This document shows positions 1 through 6,191 of a DNA stretch of 24,317 nt, piece after piece. The stretch's first letter is position 1. The number at the start of each line of letters is the position of its first letter. The stretch lies in the NCBI GenBank assembly GCA_036375215.1, contig DASUSH010000063.1:1-24317 (forward strand), given 5' to 3'. Source of the stretch: DASUSH01 sp036375215 (GTDB lineage: Bacteria > Actinomycetota > Thermoleophilia > Solirubrobacterales > 70-9). Below the pieces are notes generated by a model. That model ran no database searches, was not told the DNA's origin, and worked only from the letters and a program-made list of their open reading frames with translations. The position numbers were made by a program, and so were the translations under genes.

Positions 1-1214
1 TCGCCGCCGCGCTCGCCGTCCGCCAGGCCCGGCGGGTCGAGGCCGCCTCGATCGCCTGGGCCCTCCCCGACGAGGGCGAGGCCCCCGCCGTCGCGACCGC
101 GCTGGTCGAGGGGAGCGTGCTGGGCGCCTACCGCTTCGACCGCTTCCGTTCCGCCGAGGAGGACGAGGAGGCGGGCGAGATCGCGCGCCTCGAGCTGCTC
201 TCGGCCGACGAGCTGAGCGCCGCCGCGGAGGTCGCGCGCGTCGCCTCCGAGGCCGCCAACCGCGCCCGCGAGCTCCAGAACCTCCCGTCCAACGTCGCGA
301 CCCCCGGCTTCCTCGCCGACCGCGCCCGGGAGATCGCCGACGCCCACGAGTCCGTCGCGGCCGAGGTCCTCGGTCGCGAGGACTTCGAGCGCCTCGGGAT
401 GGGGGGCCTGCAGGCGGTCTCGCAGGGGAGCGACGAGGAGCCCCACCTGATCGTGCTGCGCTACTCCGGGGCGAACGGCGCGGGCGACGCGCCCGCCCTG
501 GGCCTCGTCGGCAAGGCGGTCACCTTCGACACCGGCGGGATCTCGATCAAGCCGGCGGCGCGCATGCAGGAGATGAAGATGGACATGTCGGGCGGCGCCG
601 CGGTGCTCGAGGCGACCGCCGCGATCGCCGAGCTCGGACTGGAGCTCGACCTGGTCTCGCTCGTGCCGTCGACCGAGAACATGCCCTCCGGCCACGCCGT
701 GAAGCCCGGCGACATCATCACCCAGCACAACGGCAAGACCGTCGAGGTGAACAACACCGACGCCGAGGGCCGGCTGATCCTCGCCGACGCGCTCAGCTAC
801 TGCGCCGAGCTCGGCGCGGAGCGCATCGTCGACCTCGCCACCCTCACCGGCGCGGTGCTCGTCGCCCTCGGCTCCACCTACGCGGCGCTGATCTCGAACG
901 ACGACGACTTGGCCGAGCGCGTTCGCGAGGCCGGCGAGGCCACCGGCGAGCTCGCCTGGCGCCTGCCGCTCCACCCGGAGTACAAGGAGCTCACCAAGGG
1001 GACCGTCGCGGACCTGACCAACGCCTCGGAGAAGCGCAAGGCCGGGACGATCTACGCCGCCTCGTTCCTCGAGGAGTTCGTGGACGAGCGCCCCTGGGCC
1101 CACCTGGACATCGCCGGGACGGCGTGGGACGTCGGTCGCGAGTACGTCGGCAAGGGCGCCACCGGGTTCGGCGTGCGCCTCCTGGTCGAGCTCGCCTCCG
1201 AGCTCGCCGAGTAG
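1..1214 (+). CDS. pepA: Leucyl aminopeptidase (M17 family), 5' end cut by window
   Basis: This is a cytosolic di-metal peptidase that removes N-terminal residues from peptides. The frame is open from base 3, upstream of the first in-window start codon at 117, so the gene begins outside the window and what is seen is the end of the N-terminal domain plus the whole catalytic domain. Family signatures are plain: VGKAVTFDTGGISIKP, which carries the metal-binding Lys and Asp and the catalytic Lys; KMDMSGGAA, with a metal Asp; and NTDAEGRL, with the metal Asp and Glu and the catalytic Arg. All key residues are present and the C-terminus looks complete. The next gene is convergent, 50 bp away. Recognition of the family is secure; the substrate preference cannot be read from the sequence. 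Confidence 0.95.
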   Translation, partial: AAALAVRQARRVEAASIAWALPDEGEAPAVATALVEGSVLGAYRFDRFRSAEEDEEAGEIARLELLSADELSAAAEVARVASEAANRARELQNLPSNVATPGFLADRAREIADAHESVAAEVLGREDFERLGMGGLQAVSQGSDEEPHLIVLRYSGANGAGDAPALGLVGKAVTFDTGGISIKPAARMQEMKMDMSGGAAVLEATAAIAELGLELDLVSLVPSTENMPSGHAVKPGDIITQHNGKTVEVNNTDAEGRLILADALSYCAELGAERIVDLATLTGAVLVALGSTYAALISNDDDLAERVREAGEATGELAWRLPLHPEYKELTKGTVADLTNASEKRKAGTIYAASFLEEFVDERPWAHLDIAGTAWDVGREYVGKGATGFGVRLLVELASELAE

Positions 1215-1264
1215 CGCCGCCCGGCGCATGTGGGCCGATAACGCGCCGTCGCTTGGCAGCGCGG

Positions 1265-1705
1265 CTACGCGATCAGGCAGGTCGTCGTGCCGTGGGCGAG
1301 GAGCTTGCCCTCGGCGACCGTGGTGAGCCGGGCGGAGGCGGTCGCCTGCCGGCGGCCGCGGTGCTCGACCTCGCCGACGACGCGGACGCGGCCGGTGTCG
1401 AGCGTGATCGGCCGGACGTACTTGACCTCGAGGCCGAGCGTCGTGTAGCCGGCCCCGGGCTCCAGCGTCGAGTGCACGGCGCAGCCGAGCGCGGAGTCCA
1501 GGAGGGTCGCGGCGTAGCCGCCGTGCACCGAGCCGATCGGGTTGTAGAAGCGCTCCTGGGGCTCGGACTCGAACACGATCCGGCCGGCGGAGGCCTCGAC
1601 CAGCTCGAGGCCCATCAGCTTCGCCATCGGCGGGGGCTCGAGCTCGCCGCGGAGGAGACCCTCGAAGAGCTCGAGCCCGCTGGGCGCCGCGACCGTCGTC
1701 GTCAC
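1265..1705 (-). CDS. PaaI-type hotdog-fold acyl-CoA thioesterase
   Basis: This 146-residue protein is a single hotdog domain predicted to hydrolyse an acyl- or aryl-CoA thioester in the cytosol. The segment NPIGSVHGGYAATLLDSALG (residues 55-74) is the PaaI/YdiI-type active-site helix, with an HGG turn and an Asp. The strand VKYVRPI near the middle is also typical. I place the start at the GTG at 1705-1703, because its first bases overlap the stop of the upstream 45-residue ORF (GTGA), which suggests translational coupling; a longer open frame upstream has no family similarity. The gene is divergent from an HxlR regulator and an acyl-CoA dehydrogenase, which fits fatty or aromatic acyl-CoA breakdown. 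The actual substrate is unknown. Confidence 0.88.
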   Translation of the reverse strand: MTTTVAAPSGLELFEGLLRGELEPPPMAKLMGLELVEASAGRIVFESEPQERFYNPIGSVHGGYAATLLDSALGCAVHSTLEPGAGYTTLGLEVKYVRPITLDTGRVRVVGEVEHRGRRQATASARLTTVAEGKLLAHGTTTCLIA

Positions 1706-1839
1706 TCGCCGGCCGCGGCCCGGTGGGCCGGGAAGAGGAGGTCGTCGAGGATCTCGTCCATGGTGACCTCGATCGAGAGGTTGCGGTTCACGACGACGGC
1801 CTCGCGGTCCGTGTTCTGAGTGTGGTTCTCGAGCTGCAT
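1702..1839 (-). CDS. 45-residue small protein coupled to the thioesterase
   Basis: This is a short ORF of 45 codons that I do not recognise. Support for its being real is positional. A strong Shine-Dalgarno AGGAGG lies six bases before the ATG at 1839, and its TGA stop overlaps the GTG start of the thioesterase, so it would be the first gene of a two-gene operon. The peptide is acidic overall, with no signal peptide or membrane segment, and has a central VNRNLSIEVTMDEILDDLL stretch that looks like a strand followed by a helix. That pattern is faintly like the start of an SRPBCC/AHSA1 domain, but it is far too short to be one. It could be a regulatory or leader peptide for the thioesterase. 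Confidence 0.5.
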   Translation of the reverse strand: MQLENHTQNTDREAVVVNRNLSIEVTMDEILDDLLFPAHRAAAGE

Positions 1840-1860
1840 CTGCGGCCTCCTGTTCGGCCA

Positions 1861-1922
1861 GTTGCTTGATGAAACCGAACCTAACAGGGTGAGTTGCATG
1901 ACGCAACCAACTGTGCGAGAAT
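1861..1922. promoter_or_regulatory. Divergent promoter with two HxlR-type dyads
   Basis: Two related 15-bp dyads lie 32 bp apart: GTTGCTTGATGAAAC at 1861-1875 and GTTGCATGACGCAAC at 1893-1907. They share 12 of 15 bases, and the second has perfect 5-bp arms. For the plus strand, TTGCAT at 1894-1899 and GAGAAT at 1917-1922 form a possible -35/-10 pair with a 17-bp spacer, giving an almost leaderless hxlR transcript. For the minus strand, TTGCGT (1906-1901) and TTAGGT (1884-1879) form a pair with a 16-bp spacer. The perfect dyad covers both -35 boxes, so binding there could repress both directions. That the HxlR protein binds it is inferred from proximity. Confidence 0.55.
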
Positions 1923-1931
1923 CACACAACG

Positions 1932-2408
1932 ATGCTGGCGCGTGACTACCCGGGTCAGGCCTGCTCCGTCGCCCGCTCCCTCGAGCTCGTCGGCGAGCGC
2001 TGGACCCTGCTGATGATCCGCGACGTCTTCCGCGGGAAGCGCCGCTTCGCGGAGATCCAGGAGTCGCTGGGGGTCGCCCGCAACGTGCTTTCCGCGCGCC
2101 TCGCCGCGCTCGTCGACGAGGGGATCCTCGAGCGCCGCGTCTATCAGGAGCGGCCCGAGCGCCACGAGTACTTCCTCACCGAGAAAGGGCTCGACCTCTG
2201 GCCGGTGCTGGTCGCGCTCGTCGGCTGGGGCGACCGCCACTGCGCCGGGCCGGAGGGCCCACCCGCGGTGATCGTGCACAAGGGATGCGGCGGGATCGTG
2301 GACGACCGCCGCATCTGCGGCGAGTGCGGGGCGCGCCTCGAGGTCCGCGACGCGCGGATGCTCGAAGGCGATTTGGCGCGCGAGCGCCTCGCCGCCGTTG
2401 CGCACTAG
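1932..2408 (+). CDS. HxlR-family winged-helix regulator with C-terminal zinc-ribbon-like tail
   Basis: This is a 158-residue DNA-binding regulator. Residues 7-100 match the HxlR fold: Cys11, the LVGERWTLLMIRDVFRGKRRFAEIQ recognition region, and the wing around RRVYQERPERHEYFLTEKG. HxlR proteins bind inverted repeats as dimers and often respond to small molecules or redox state through a conserved N-terminal Cys. After residue 115 there is an extra module with Cys119, Cys129 and Cys132 (HKGCGG...CGECGA), resembling a small zinc ribbon, which many family members lack. The ATG at 1932 has no Shine-Dalgarno and sits just after a possible -10 box. The gene is divergent from the thioesterase operon and 12 bp before the acyl-CoA dehydrogenase, which it probably co-regulates. 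Confidence 0.9.
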   Translation: MLARDYPGQACSVARSLELVGERWTLLMIRDVFRGKRRFAEIQESLGVARNVLSARLAALVDEGILERRVYQERPERHEYFLTEKGLDLWPVLVALVGWGDRHCAGPEGPPAVIVHKGCGGIVDDRRICGECGARLEVRDARMLEGDLARERLAAVAH

Positions 2409-2420
2409 CCTGCCTGCCCC

Positions 2421-3554
2421 GTGGACTTCGACCTGACGGACGAGCAGCGACTGCTGCGCGACACCGTGCGCGACTTCGCCCGCTCGGAGGTCGCGCCGGT
2501 CGCCGAGGAGCTCGATCGCACCAAGGCCTTCCCCTACGAGCTCGTCACCAAGCTCGGCGAGCTCGGCCTGATGGGCATCCCCTTCCCCGAGGAGTACGGC
2601 GGCGGCGGCGCCGACACCCTCTCCTACGTCCTCGCCGTCGAGGAGCTCACCCGGATCGACTCGTCGGTCGCGATCACGATGGCCGCGCACACCTCGCTCG
2701 GCACGATGCCGATCCACCTCTGGGGCACGCGCGAGCAAAAGGACGAGTGGATGCCGGAGCTCTGCGCCGGCCGCAAGCTCGCCGCCTTCGGCCTGACCGA
2801 GCCCGAGGCCGGATCGGACGCGGGCAACACGCGCACCCGGGCGAGCCTCGCGGACGGCGAGTGGGTGATCGACGGCGCCAAGCAGTTCATCACCAACGCC
2901 GGGACCGACATCTCCGGCTGCGTGACGATCACGGCGCGCACCGCGGAGGACGAGATCTCGAACCTGATCGTGCCCAACGGCACCCCCGGCTACGAGGTGG
3001 GCGAGCCCTACCGCAAGATGGGCTGGAACGCGTCCGACACCCGCCCCTTGAGCTTCGACGGCGCCCGGGTCCCGGAGGAGAACCTGCTGGGGCGCCGCGG
3101 CGACGGCTTCAAGCAGTTCCTCCAGATCCTCGACGGCGGCCGGATCGGGGTCGCGGCGATGGGCGTCGGGCTCGCCCAGGGGGCGCTCGACGAGGCGCTC
3201 GCCTACGCCAAGGAGCGCCGCGCCTTCGGCCAGCCGATCTCCAAGTTCCAGGCGATCCAGGCGAAGATCGCCGACCTCTCCGCCGAGATCGAGGCCGCGC
3301 GCCTGCTGACCTACAAGTCCGCGATCGAGAAGGACCGCGGCGAGTCGTTCACCCTCACCGCCGCCCAGGCGAAGCTGAAGACCGGCCGGCTCGCGGTGCG
3401 CGCGACCGAGGAGGCCGTGCAGATCCACGGCGGCTACGGGTTCATCGAGGAATACCCGGTCTGCCGCTTCTACCGCGACGCCAAGATCCTCACGATCGGC
3501 GAGGGCACCGACGAGGTGCAGCAGATGGTGATCGCGCGCCAGCTCGGCTGCTGA
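2421..3554 (+). CDS. Acyl-CoA dehydrogenase
   Basis: This is a 377-residue FAD enzyme that introduces the alpha-beta double bond of an acyl-CoA and passes electrons to ETF. The length is standard. Visible signatures are the N-terminal LTDEQRLLRDTVRDFARSEVAP helix, the FGLTEPEAGSDAGNTRTRA flavin/substrate motif, ERRAFGQPISKFQAIQ, and the C-terminal GGYGFIEEYPVCRFYRDAK followed by IGEGTDEVQ, where the Glu is the probable catalytic base. The start is the GTG at 2421, 12 bases after the hxlR stop, so the two are probably co-transcribed. It fits with the divergent thioesterase in a small acyl-CoA catabolic module. Chain-length specificity cannot be told from the sequence. Confidence 0.93.
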   Translation: MDFDLTDEQRLLRDTVRDFARSEVAPVAEELDRTKAFPYELVTKLGELGLMGIPFPEEYGGGGADTLSYVLAVEELTRIDSSVAITMAAHTSLGTMPIHLWGTREQKDEWMPELCAGRKLAAFGLTEPEAGSDAGNTRTRASLADGEWVIDGAKQFITNAGTDISGCVTITARTAEDEISNLIVPNGTPGYEVGEPYRKMGWNASDTRPLSFDGARVPEENLLGRRGDGFKQFLQILDGGRIGVAAMGVGLAQGALDEALAYAKERRAFGQPISKFQAIQAKIADLSAEIEAARLLTYKSAIEKDRGESFTLTAAQAKLKTGRLAVRATEEAVQIHGGYGFIEEYPVCRFYRDAKILTIGEGTDEVQQMVIARQLGC

Positions 3555-3587
3555 CGCCGTAAACCCGCTCGGGGAGCCAAAAGACAT

Positions 3588-3619
3588 CGCCGAACCCCCA
3601 AATTGCGGCGTGTTCGGCG
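3588..3619. terminator. Stem-loop downstream of acyl-CoA dehydrogenase
   Basis: Perfect 8-bp arms, CGCCGAAC at 3588-3595 and GTTCGGCG at 3612-3619, enclose a 16-nt loop 33 bp after the dehydrogenase stop. There is no T-tract, so it is not a classical intrinsic terminator. It could be a weak terminator, an mRNA 3' end stabiliser, or a protein site. Confidence 0.35.
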
Positions 3620-3691
3620 GCGGCCGCGTTTAGACGACCGAAGGCGGCCGTATGTTTTGCCGCGCAGGTCAATCGATCGGGGAGAGACCGC

Positions 3692-3889
3692 ATGACTATG
3701 GGAAGTTCGCCGCGCCGGAGGCACGCCATGGCACGGGGGCTCGACGCCGCTTTCGCCGGATGCGAGCGCTGGGACCTGGCCCCACCGCGACGCCGACGCG
3801 TCGCGCCGCCGACCCCGACCGGGCTCGCGGGGCCAATCGCCCTCGCCCAGTCAGAGCACCTCCTGGGCCAGACACGGCCGCACATCTAG
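3692..3889 (+). CDS. Doubtful 65-residue hypothetical ORF
   Basis: This is a basic, proline- and arginine-rich 65-codon ORF of no recognised family. In its favour, GGGGAGAG lies about five bases before the ATG, and a promoter-like TTTAGA-16-TATGTT pair lies upstream. Against it, the composition resembles random translation of GC-rich DNA and no domain, signal peptide or membrane segment is visible. An internal ATG at codon 12 is an alternative start. Treat it as a candidate only. Confidence 0.25.
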   Translation: MTMGSSPRRRHAMARGLDAAFAGCERWDLAPPRRRRVAPPTPTGLAGPIALAQSEHLLGQTRPHI

Positions 3890-3923
3890 CGCCCGCCCGA
3901 CGGCGGGCACCACGCAGCCGGAC

Positions 3924-4346
3924 CTACCGGTTCGGCTGCGCGGGCTCGGCCGTGACCGCGCCCTCGGGCCGGCCGGCGACCTCGCTGCCGCGGCCGAAGT
4001 CCTCGGCGATCCCGTAGAACGCGCAGAGCTCGAGCTCGAGCTCCCGGGTCAGGGACCTGCCGGCGTCGATCCGGGGCGCCTGGCGGATCATGTCGCGGTC
4101 GTACGGCGCCCAGACCCGCCCGGCGCCCGCGACGGCGTGCGAGAACGGGAGGGCGGTGTGGTGCCCGAACCGGCCCATCCGCACGAGCAGCCACTTCGGG
4201 TCGCCGCTCTCCGCGTCGACGAGCACGCCCTCGACGCGCCCGGCGGCGGCGCCGCTCATCTCGTCGAGCTTGGCGCCGGCCCAGGCGAGCGCCTCGAGGG
4301 TGCCCGGCAGCTCGGGATCGGCCTTCGTCTCGTCACTCACCGTCAT
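3924..4346 (-). CDS. PRC-barrel domain protein
   Basis: This is a 140-residue soluble protein whose residues from about 22 to 95 form a PRC-barrel: ALAWAGAKLDEMSGAAAGRVEGVLVDAESGDPKWLLVRMG, then the strand VWAPYDRDMIRQAPRI. PRC-barrels are small beta-barrels found in photosynthetic reaction centres, RimM and many stress proteins, and usually mediate protein contacts. The C-terminal 45 residues look helical and then disordered. The ATG at 4346 lies inside the end of meaB; a GTG one codon earlier is an equally possible start. The overlap of 14-17 bp implies co-transcription with meaB. No function linking the two is established, and the role remains unknown. Confidence 0.75.
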   Translation of the reverse strand: MTVSDETKADPELPGTLEALAWAGAKLDEMSGAAAGRVEGVLVDAESGDPKWLLVRMGRFGHHTALPFSHAVAGAGRVWAPYDRDMIRQAPRIDAGRSLTRELELELCAFYGIAEDFGRGSEVAGRPEGAVTAEPAQPNR

Positions 4347-5289
4347 CACGTTCTAGCAACTCCCTGGCGGCGGTCGCCGGGTCGATCTCGCGGGCGACGA
4401 CGCGCTCGAGCATCTCGGTGACGGCGGGGTCGTCGCCGGCCCGCGCCTCGAGATCGCGGCGGAGCTTTGCGGCGGCGAGGCCGATCACCTCGGCGCGCAG
4501 GTTGCGGGCGCGGCGCTTCTCCAGCGTGCCCTCATCGGTGATGTGCCTGCGGTGGGCGTCGATCTGCTCGAGCAGCTCGGCGACGCCCTCCCCACGGGTG
4601 GCCTCGGTCTTCACGACCGGCACCCGCCATGAGACGTCGGGGCCGAGCGCGAGCACGTTCTTCACCTCGCGCACCATCGTGTCGGTCAGCGGGTGGTCCG
4701 CCTTGTTGACGACGATCACGTCGGGGATCTCCATCACACCGGCCTTGAGCGCCTGGATCGAGTCTCCGGAGCCGGGCATCAGCGCGAGCACGATCGTGTC
4801 GGCGTGGTCGACGATGTCGATCTCGGCCTGGCCGACCCCGACGGTCTCGAGCAGGACGTCGTCCTTGCCGGAGGCGTCCATCAGGAGGGCCGCCTGGAGG
4901 GCCGCCTCGGAGAGTCCGCCGAGCGCGCCGCGCGAGGCCATCGAGCGGATGAAGACGCCGGCGTCGAGGAAGTGATCGGACAGGCGGATCCGGTCGCCGA
5001 GCAGCGCCCCGCGGGTGAACGGGCTCGACGGGTCGATCGAGAGCACGCCGACCTGCCGGTCGGCCTTGCGAAGCTCGGCGGTGAGCGCCCCGATCAGGGT
5101 GCTCTTGCCGACGCCGGGCGGGCCCGTGATTCCGACGATCCGCGCCCTGCCGGTCCGCGGGAAGACCTCCCGGACGAGCTCCCAGCCGTCCGGATCGCCG
5201 TTCTCGATCAGCGTGATCGCGCGGGCCAGCGCGCGCTTGTCGCCGGCCACGAGCCGCTCGGACAGCGGTGAATCCTTGGTCGCTGACAT
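4333..5289 (-). CDS. meaB: MeaB-type GTPase, methylmalonyl-CoA mutase chaperone
   Basis: This 318-residue G3E-family P-loop GTPase protects and reloads the adenosylcobalamin cofactor of methylmalonyl-CoA mutase (the ArgK/MeaB/MMAA family). Visible motifs are the Walker A GITGPPGVGKST (residues 53-64), the switch/metal region SIDPSSPFTRGALLGDRIR (85-102), the MeaB signature ETVGVGQAE (149-157), and NKAD for guanine specificity (195-198). Length is normal for the family. No mutase gene is present in the window, so the client enzyme must be encoded elsewhere. The start ATG at 5289 follows a TAGACT box after 10 nt and has no clear Shine-Dalgarno. The downstream PRC-barrel gene overlaps its stop. 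Confidence 0.95.
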   Translation of the reverse strand: MSATKDSPLSERLVAGDKRALARAITLIENGDPDGWELVREVFPRTGRARIVGITGPPGVGKSTLIGALTAELRKADRQVGVLSIDPSSPFTRGALLGDRIRLSDHFLDAGVFIRSMASRGALGGLSEAALQAALLMDASGKDDVLLETVGVGQAEIDIVDHADTIVLALMPGSGDSIQALKAGVMEIPDVIVVNKADHPLTDTMVREVKNVLALGPDVSWRVPVVKTEATRGEGVAELLEQIDAHRRHITDEGTLEKRRARNLRAEVIGLAAAKLRRDLEARAGDDPAVTEMLERVVAREIDPATAARELLERDDGE

Positions 5290-5299
5290 CGGGCGGCGC

Positions 5300-5309
5300 A
5301 GTCTAGGCT
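5300..5309. promoter_or_regulatory. Back-to-back -10 boxes between meaB and the leader ORFs
   Basis: Two TANNNT hexamers overlap around one CTAG: TAGACT on the minus strand (5305-5300), 10 nt before the meaB ATG, and TAGGCT on the plus strand (5304-5309), 7 nt before the ATG of the first leader ORF. Spacing suggests nearly leaderless transcripts both ways. No convincing -35 box is visible, so this is an inference. Confidence 0.4.
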
Positions 5310-5316
5310 GAGGAAA

Positions 5317-5373
5317 ATGACTAAACCGAATCCTCCGCTTCGCGTCCGGTTCGGCTTGATCTCATCTGCATGA
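5317..5373 (+). CDS. Leader ORF copy 1 (18 residues)
   Basis: ATG to TGA encodes MTKPNPPLRVRFGLISSA. A TAGGCT -10-like box ends seven bases before the ATG, so it may be read from a leaderless transcript. GAGG also lies just upstream but is too close for a good ribosome site. The stop is followed by two bases and the ATG of copy 2. The peptide matches no family I know. Confidence 0.4.
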   Translation: MTKPNPPLRVRFGLISSA

Positions 5374-5375
5374 AA

Positions 5376-5432
5376 ATGACTAAACCGAATCCTCCGCTTC
5401 GCGTCCGGTTCGGCTTGATCTCATCTGCATGA
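5376..5432 (+). CDS. Leader ORF copy 2 (18 residues)
   Basis: This is an exact second copy of the upstream 18-codon ORF. Its TGA stop (5430-5432) is followed by one base and then the acyltransferase ATG at 5434, in another frame. This is a spacing expected for stop-to-start reinitiation. There is no independent Shine-Dalgarno for the acyltransferase, which strengthens the idea of coupling. Confidence 0.4.
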   Translation: MTKPNPPLRVRFGLISSA

Positions 5433-5433
5433 G

Positions 5434-6168
5434 ATGAAGCTCCTGCGCTTCATCGCGTTCGCCCGCCGGCATCGCATGCTGAGCTGGAAATACGCCCGGC
5501 TCTACTACCGCTACCTGTGGCGGCGCTACCTGACCGTCGCCGGCCGGCGGATGGAGACCGACGGGCCGGTCTTCTTCGGCCGCGACCTGCAGCTCCAGAT
5601 CGCGCGCGGCGCGAAGCTGCGCTTCGGGCGCTTCGTCTGGGTCGGCGACGGCACCAAGATCCGCTGTCACGAGGGCGAGGTGGTCATCGGCCAGAAGACC
5701 GTGCTCGGGCAGGAGTGCACGATCTCGGCCTACCGCAACGTCAGGATCGGCGAGCAGTGCGTGATCGCCGACCGCGCGATGTTCATCGACTTCGACCACG
5801 GCATGGTCGAGGTCGAGCGGCCGATCCGGCTGCAGGGCATCTACATGCGCGACGTCAACGTCGGCTCGAACGTATGGATCGGCTACGGCGCCTGCGTGCT
5901 GCGCGGCGCGCACGTGGGCGACAACTCGGTCCTGGGGACCTACGCCGTCGTCACCCGCGACGTCCCGGCGAACGCGGTCGTGGGCGGCGTCCCGGCGAAG
6001 GTGATCCGGATGCGCGAGAGCCCACGGGAGCTCTCGTGGCCGGACCCGGTCGAACCCCACCCCCCGGCCGTTCCCGCGGCCGCGACCGACACCGAGGGCG
6101 CGGCCGACCCGGCCCGCCCGGCCGGGCCAGGGCAGCTCGATCGCGGCGCCGGCCTGCCCCGCTCCTGA
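5434..6168 (+). CDS. Left-handed beta-helix (hexapeptide) O-acyltransferase
   Basis: This 244-residue protein resembles maltose or galactoside O-acetyltransferases, which transfer an acyl group from acyl-CoA to a sugar hydroxyl and act as trimers. Hexapeptide turns run from about residue 60 to 185 (VVIGQKTVLGQECTI, VNVGSNVWIGYGACV, VGDNSVLGTYAVV) and end with the usual VVGGVPAKVIR cap. The FIDFDHG segment carries His122, the likely catalytic base. Residues 1-35 are basic and aromatic, possibly membrane-peripheral, and the last 45 residues are a proline/alanine-rich tail. An in-frame stop at 5416 makes ATG 5434 the first available start, directly after the duplicated leader ORFs. With the nearby GT4/GH57/methyltransferase genes it recalls Rv3034c of the mycobacterial MGLP locus. 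The acyl donor and acceptor are unknown. Confidence 0.88.
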   Translation: MKLLRFIAFARRHRMLSWKYARLYYRYLWRRYLTVAGRRMETDGPVFFGRDLQLQIARGAKLRFGRFVWVGDGTKIRCHEGEVVIGQKTVLGQECTISAYRNVRIGEQCVIADRAMFIDFDHGMVEVERPIRLQGIYMRDVNVGSNVWIGYGACVLRGAHVGDNSVLGTYAVVTRDVPANAVVGGVPAKVIRMRESPRELSWPDPVEPHPPAVPAAATDTEGAADPARPAGPGQLDRGAGLPRS

Positions 6169-6191
6169 GCTCCGGCGACTCGCGCCGCCCG

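Larger units (their letters stand above)
3555..3923. other. 369-bp stretch without a secure gene
   Basis: This stretch lies between acyl-CoA dehydrogenase and the convergent PRC-barrel gene. It holds a stem-loop (3588-3619), a weak promoter-like pair TTTAGA (3629-3634) and TATGTT (3651-3656) with a 16-bp spacer, and one small ORF of doubtful status (3692-3889). The segment around 3555-3700 is less GC-rich than its surroundings. I see no RNA gene or mobile element here. Confidence 0.6.
5313..5432 (+). repeat. Exact 59-bp tandem duplication
   Basis: The unit is present twice with period 59; the matching stretch runs 61 bp without mismatch (5313-5373 against 5372-5432). Each unit holds a full 18-codon ORF and an internal stem: CCGAATC pairs with GGTTCGG at 5326-5332 and 5348-5354, with one G-U pair, and again 59 bp downstream. 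The array ends one base before the acyltransferase ATG. Confidence 0.95.
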
